In this document: positions 6,247-8,169 of the stretch, one piece after another
Position numbering within the stretch: position 1 is the stretch's first letter
Layout: each line of letters opens with the position of its first letter
DNA from: Syntrophomonadaceae bacterium
GTDB taxonomy: Bacteria > Bacillota > Syntrophomonadia > Syntrophomonadales > Syntrophomonadaceae
DNA length: 8,169 bases
Reading direction: 5' to 3'
NCBI GenBank assembly: GCA_030526885.1
Contig: JAUNBV010000084.1
Span: 1 to 8,169 of the forward strand
Translations under genes and position numbers: made by a program
Notes under the pieces: generated by a model
The model's database searches: none
What the model was told of the DNA's origin: nothing
Seen by the model: only the letters and a program-made list of their open reading frames with translations

Positions 6247-6290
6247 GGTTTTAAGTTTTTAGATCCTGGGTTTAAGGGATCGATAAAACC
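6247..6290 (+). other. Nested inverted repeat (RNA hairpin) between atpI and atpB
   Basis: GGTTTTA (6247-6253) pairs with TAAAACC (6284-6290), and inside it GATCC (6262-6266) pairs with GGATC (6277-6281), extended by one T-G pair around an 8-base loop. The internal loop is lopsided (8 and 2 bases). There is no T-tract afterwards, so it is not an intrinsic terminator; a role in mRNA processing or stability is possible. Confidence 0.5.
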
Positions 6291-6330
6291 AAATAATAAA
6301 TATTTTATATATTAGGAGGGGGGGAAAAAG

Positions 6331-7014
6331 ATGATGTTTGGTATGTGGGATAGTACCTATTTCCATATAGGTCCTATTCCGGTGGATCACCTGGTCGTTA
6401 CCCAATGGGCAATCGTTCTGGTAGTCGCATTGATAGCTTTTTTTGCCACGCGCAATATGCAGACGGTTCCGCGCGGACTGCAAAATGTGTTTGAATGGGC
6501 GCTGGAGTGGTGCCATGACTTTTTCACACAGCTGATGGATAACAAGGATGTGGCCAAAAGGTTTGCGCCGTTGCTGACCTGCTTTTTCATATTCATTTTG
6601 TTCAGCAATTACTCCGGTTTAATTCCTGGAGCAGCAGTTGTCGCAGGCTTCCAGCCGCCCACCAGTAACTGGAATGTGACTATAATTATGGCGTGTATCA
6701 CGGTTTTTGCAGTTCACATCTCCGGTTTCCAACAAAAGGGATTTCACCATTTGGGGCATTTCCTTAGCCCTACTCCCATGATGTTACCGTTAAATATTCT
6801 AGAAGAGATAACCCACCCGTTGTCCCTGACCGTCCGTCTATTCGGCAACGTATTCGGCGAAGAAATGGTCGTAGCATTTCTGCTGTATATGGTGCCGTTC
6901 GTTATTCCGGCGGCGATTATGGGATTGGGCGTATTGTTGGGTGCGATCCAGGCTATCGTATTTACGATTCTGTCCGCCAACTATATTGCCACCGCAACCA
7001 ATGAGGGCCACTAA
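6331..7014 (+). CDS. atpB: F1Fo ATP synthase subunit a
   Basis: This is the 227-residue membrane subunit a of the Fo motor, which forms the ion half-channels beside the c-ring. The essential arginine is Arg169 in SLTVRLFGNVFGEE (165-178), equivalent to Escherichia coli aArg210, and the C-terminal helix carries Gln207 in GAIQAIVFTILSANYIATA (204-222). Five or six hydrophobic helices are evident, beginning with one at about 21-39; the FSNYSGLIPG block (91-100) is also family-typical. Two adjacent ATGs (6331, 6334) are possible starts. The ribosome binding region AGGAGG (6314-6319) runs into a seven-G tract (6318-6324), which makes the exact spacing ambiguous. It lies 93 bases after the AtpZ-like gene and 57 before atpE, the conserved operon order. 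Confidence 0.96.
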   Translation: MMFGMWDSTYFHIGPIPVDHLVVTQWAIVLVVALIAFFATRNMQTVPRGLQNVFEWALEWCHDFFTQLMDNKDVAKRFAPLLTCFFIFILFSNYSGLIPGAAVVAGFQPPTSNWNVTIIMACITVFAVHISGFQQKGFHHLGHFLSPTPMMLPLNILEEITHPLSLTVRLFGNVFGEEMVVAFLLYMVPFVIPAAIMGLGVLLGAIQAIVFTILSANYIATATNEGH

Positions 7015-7056
7015 ATTCATCATAATCCTTTAGGTCGGCAGACCACATCAGAAGTG

Positions 7057-7065
7057 AAAGGAGGG
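7057..7065 (+). promoter_or_regulatory. Strong ribosome binding site of atpE
   Basis: AAAGGAGGG lies just upstream of the ATG at 7072, with GGAGG ending 7 bases before it. It overlaps or follows the in-frame GTG at 7054, which is therefore not the start. A strong site fits the need for many c subunits per complex. A small GGTC/GACC hairpin (7033-7044) lies just upstream. Confidence 0.65.
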
Positions 7066-7071
7066 AAACAC

Positions 7072-7293
7072 ATGGAAATCGCATTAGGCGCTGGTATGGC
7101 AGTATCGATCGCCGGTCTCGGCGGCGGCGTAGGCATGGGCCTGGCCGGTGGTAAAGCCATGGAAGCTATTGCAAGACAGCCCGAAGTAGGCGGAGACGTG
7201 AGAACGCTGATGTTCATCACCCTGGCGTTCATTGAAACCCTGACCATTTATGGCTTGCTGATCGCATTCATGCTGGTCGGTAAGTTGGACTAA
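7072..7293 (+). CDS. atpE: F1Fo ATP synthase subunit c (c-ring proteolipid)
   Basis: This 73-residue hairpin of two membrane helices forms the rotating c-ring. The glycine-rich first helix (GGGVGMGLAGGKA, 17-29), the polar loop ARQPE (34-38) and the ion-carrying carboxylate Glu55 in AFIETLTIYGLLIAF (52-66) are diagnostic. Aligned by eye with the Na+-binding c subunit of Ilyobacter tartaricus, Glu65 and Tyr70 are kept (Glu55, Tyr60), and Ser66 is a Thr (Thr56), but the Na+ ligand Gln32 is Met22 and Val63/Thr67 are Phe53/Leu57. This argues for proton coupling, although Thr beside the Glu leaves some doubt. The start is the ATG with the strong ribosome binding site, not the GTG at 7054. A strong stem-loop follows the gene. 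Confidence 0.96.
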   Translation: MEIALGAGMAVSIAGLGGGVGMGLAGGKAMEAIARQPEVGGDVRTLMFITLAFIETLTIYGLLIAFMLVGKLD

Positions 7294-7315
7294 GTACGGG
7301 TTAATCGGCTCTCTA

Positions 7316-7354
7316 TGGGGGCGGCGGGCAGACTTTTAAAGTCTGCCGCCCCCA
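7316..7354 (+). other. Strong GC-rich stem-loop between atpE and atpF
   Basis: TGGGGGCGGC (7316-7325) pairs perfectly with GCCGCCCCCA (7345-7354). Inside, AGACTT (7330-7335) pairs with AAGTCT (7339-7344) around a 3-base loop, leaving GGGC (7326-7329) as a bulge, for 16 pairs in total. No T-tract follows on either strand, so it is not a standard intrinsic terminator. It may protect the 3' end of atpE mRNA or limit read-through to the later subunits, which are needed in fewer copies. A dispersed palindromic repeat is the alternative. Confidence 0.75.
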
Positions 7355-7384
7355 CAAACTTTGAGGCTTAATTAGTTCACTGAT

Positions 7385-7391
7385 GGGAGGT
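7385..7391 (+). promoter_or_regulatory. Ribosome binding site that sets the atpF start
   Basis: GGGAGGT lies 9 bases before the GTG at 7401. The upstream in-frame ATG at 7383 overlaps this site and has no ribosome binding site of its own, so the GTG is preferred. Confidence 0.65.
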
Positions 7392-7400
7392 AACATATCC

Positions 7401-8024
7401 GTGAAGAGGAATCGAAAAAATGCATTGATCCTCATACTGACCGTAATAATGGTCATGGGATTTGCAACCTTCTGCATGGCCTCCGGCGATGCCGAAGTAG
7501 TCAGCGCAGTACCCGCCCCTGATGGCGCTACGCCTGATTTCGGCAACTGGCATGTAATGGGATGGTCGGCGGTAAACTTTTTGATACTGCTGGCACTGTT
7601 ATATAAATTTGGTTTTGGTCCCGTCAACGCCATGATGGAACAACGCACCAACACCATTGAAAGTTCGTTGAAGCATGCAGAAGAAGTGAGAGTTGAAGTT
7701 GATCAACTCATGAAAGAGACTCAGGCTAATCTGGCGGAATCCCGCAAAGAGGCTCAGGAAATCTTGGCCCGGGCCAACAAAGCCGCCGAAGAAACCAAGA
7801 CTGAAATCGTAAACAAAGCTCAGGAAGAAGTGAGCGTCATGAAGGCGCGGGCACTCAACGAGATCGAAGCCGCTACCCAGCAGGCCCGCCTGGAACTCAA
7901 GGACGCTTCCGTATCACTGGCCATTATGGCTGCCGAAAAAGTGCTCGGCCGCGCCATTACCGAAGAGGATCAGCGCCAGATGGTTAAAAACTTTGTTGAC
8001 GAAGCGGGCGATCTGTTATGTTAA
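7401..8024 (+). CDS. atpF: F1Fo ATP synthase subunit b with N-terminal signal-like extension
   Basis: This is the peripheral-stalk subunit b, 207 residues from the GTG start. The usual b architecture begins at about residue 50: one membrane helix (WSAVNFLILLALLYKF, 55-70), then GPVNAMMEQR (73-82), where b subunits leave the membrane, a long charged coiled coil (about 80-165), and a C-terminal delta-binding segment with AAEKVLGRAITEEDQRQMV (177-195). Before this lies an extra N-terminal segment: a basic start (MKRNRK), a hydrophobic stretch (8-24), and FCMASGDAE, which resembles a type I signal peptide with possible cleavage after Ala27. Many Bacillota b subunits are about 160-175 residues long and lack this segment. 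The stop (8022-8024) lies inside the start of atpH. Gap from atpE is 107 bases, filled mostly by the stem-loop. Confidence 0.93.
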   Translation: MKRNRKNALILILTVIMVMGFATFCMASGDAEVVSAVPAPDGATPDFGNWHVMGWSAVNFLILLALLYKFGFGPVNAMMEQRTNTIESSLKHAEEVRVEVDQLMKETQANLAESRKEAQEILARANKAAEETKTEIVNKAQEEVSVMKARALNEIEAATQQARLELKDASVSLAIMAAEKVLGRAITEEDQRQMVKNFVDEAGDLLC

Positions 8025-8169
8025 ATCAGAGCGTCGCTAGGCGCTATGCTGAAGCTTTTTTTAGCATTGCCCGGGAGGCTGGAAAGGTTGACGAGTATCA
8101 GCAGGAGTTAGAGCTGGTGGTACGTGCCGTTGATGAATCCGAACTCTTAAAAGAATATTTCGCTCATTT
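8018..8169 (+). CDS. atpH: F1Fo ATP synthase subunit delta (5' part, cut by window end)
   Basis: A frame opens at the ATG at 8018-8020, overlapping the last seven bases of atpF, and runs to the window end: 50 codons plus two bases. The protein begins MLNQSVARRYAEAFFSIARE, matching the N-terminal helix of the delta/OSCP subunit (the VAxRYAxALF-type block), and continues with helical, charged sequence ending KEYFAH. Delta links the F1 head to the b stalk. The position after atpF is the conserved operon order, and the overlap suggests translational coupling. No strong ribosome binding site is visible; GCGGGCGA at about 8004-8011 is the nearest weak candidate. The alpha, gamma, beta and epsilon genes presumably lie beyond the window. 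Confidence 0.93.
   Translation, partial: MLNQSVARRYAEAFFSIAREAGKVDEYQQELELVVRAVDESELLKEYFAH

Noticed and set aside
7054..7071. Upstream GTG start for atpE
   Set aside because: The strong AAAGGAGGG site lies downstream of it and serves the ATG at 7072; subunit c proteins do not carry the extra charged residues.
7316..7360. Intrinsic terminator after atpE
   Set aside because: The stem is strong, but no T-tract follows on either strand, and atpF and atpH continue the same operon, so it is listed as a stem-loop of other function.

Overview
The window is one continuous plus-strand gene train from a bacterium, most likely a Bacillota (Firmicutes) of the Clostridia/Negativicutes type. Evidence for this is the gene order (DUF1385/yqhQ, prfA, prmC, ywlC-type Sua5, ywlE, rpiB, then the atp operon), strong AGGAGG-type ribosome binding sites, GTG starts, and a phosphoarginine-type YwlE signature. 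The genus cannot be named from this sequence. No rRNA, tRNA, CRISPR, insertion sequence or phage gene is visible, and no gap between genes exceeds about 165 bases.

Positions 1-3909 are a translation-factor block. A DUF1385 membrane protein is followed by release factor 1 (prfA). Next comes a single 607-codon frame in which PrmC, the methylase of the release-factor GGQ glutamine, is fused in frame to a Sua5/YwlC threonylcarbamoyl-AMP synthase. The fusion and several departures from family motifs within it are the most unusual content of the window.

Positions 3928-5723 hold ywlE (protein arginine phosphatase type), rpiB (ribose-5-phosphate isomerase B), a dCMP deaminase, and a small MazG-like NTP pyrophosphohydrolase overlapping the deaminase by ATGA. 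The deaminase/MazG pair sits where many Bacillota carry glyA and upp, between rpiB and the ATP synthase genes.

Positions 5724-8169 are the start of the F1Fo ATP synthase operon: an AtpZ/AtpI-type small membrane protein, subunits a (atpB), c (atpE) and b (atpF), and the first 50 codons of delta (atpH), cut by the window end. This part has AT-richer leaders, a perfect 11-base direct repeat upstream of atpI, a nested hairpin between atpI and atpB, and a very strong GC-rich stem-loop between atpE and atpF that lacks a T-tract. Subunit b carries an extra N-terminal hydrophobic segment resembling a signal peptide. All genes may be co-transcribed, because no convincing intrinsic terminator was seen; the 163-base gap before atpI is the likeliest place for a new promoter.

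I found no wholly new system. The second-look items are the PrmC-Sua5 fusion with altered motifs, the stem-loop after atpE, the deaminase/MazG pair, and the unusual b and AtpZ-type subunits.
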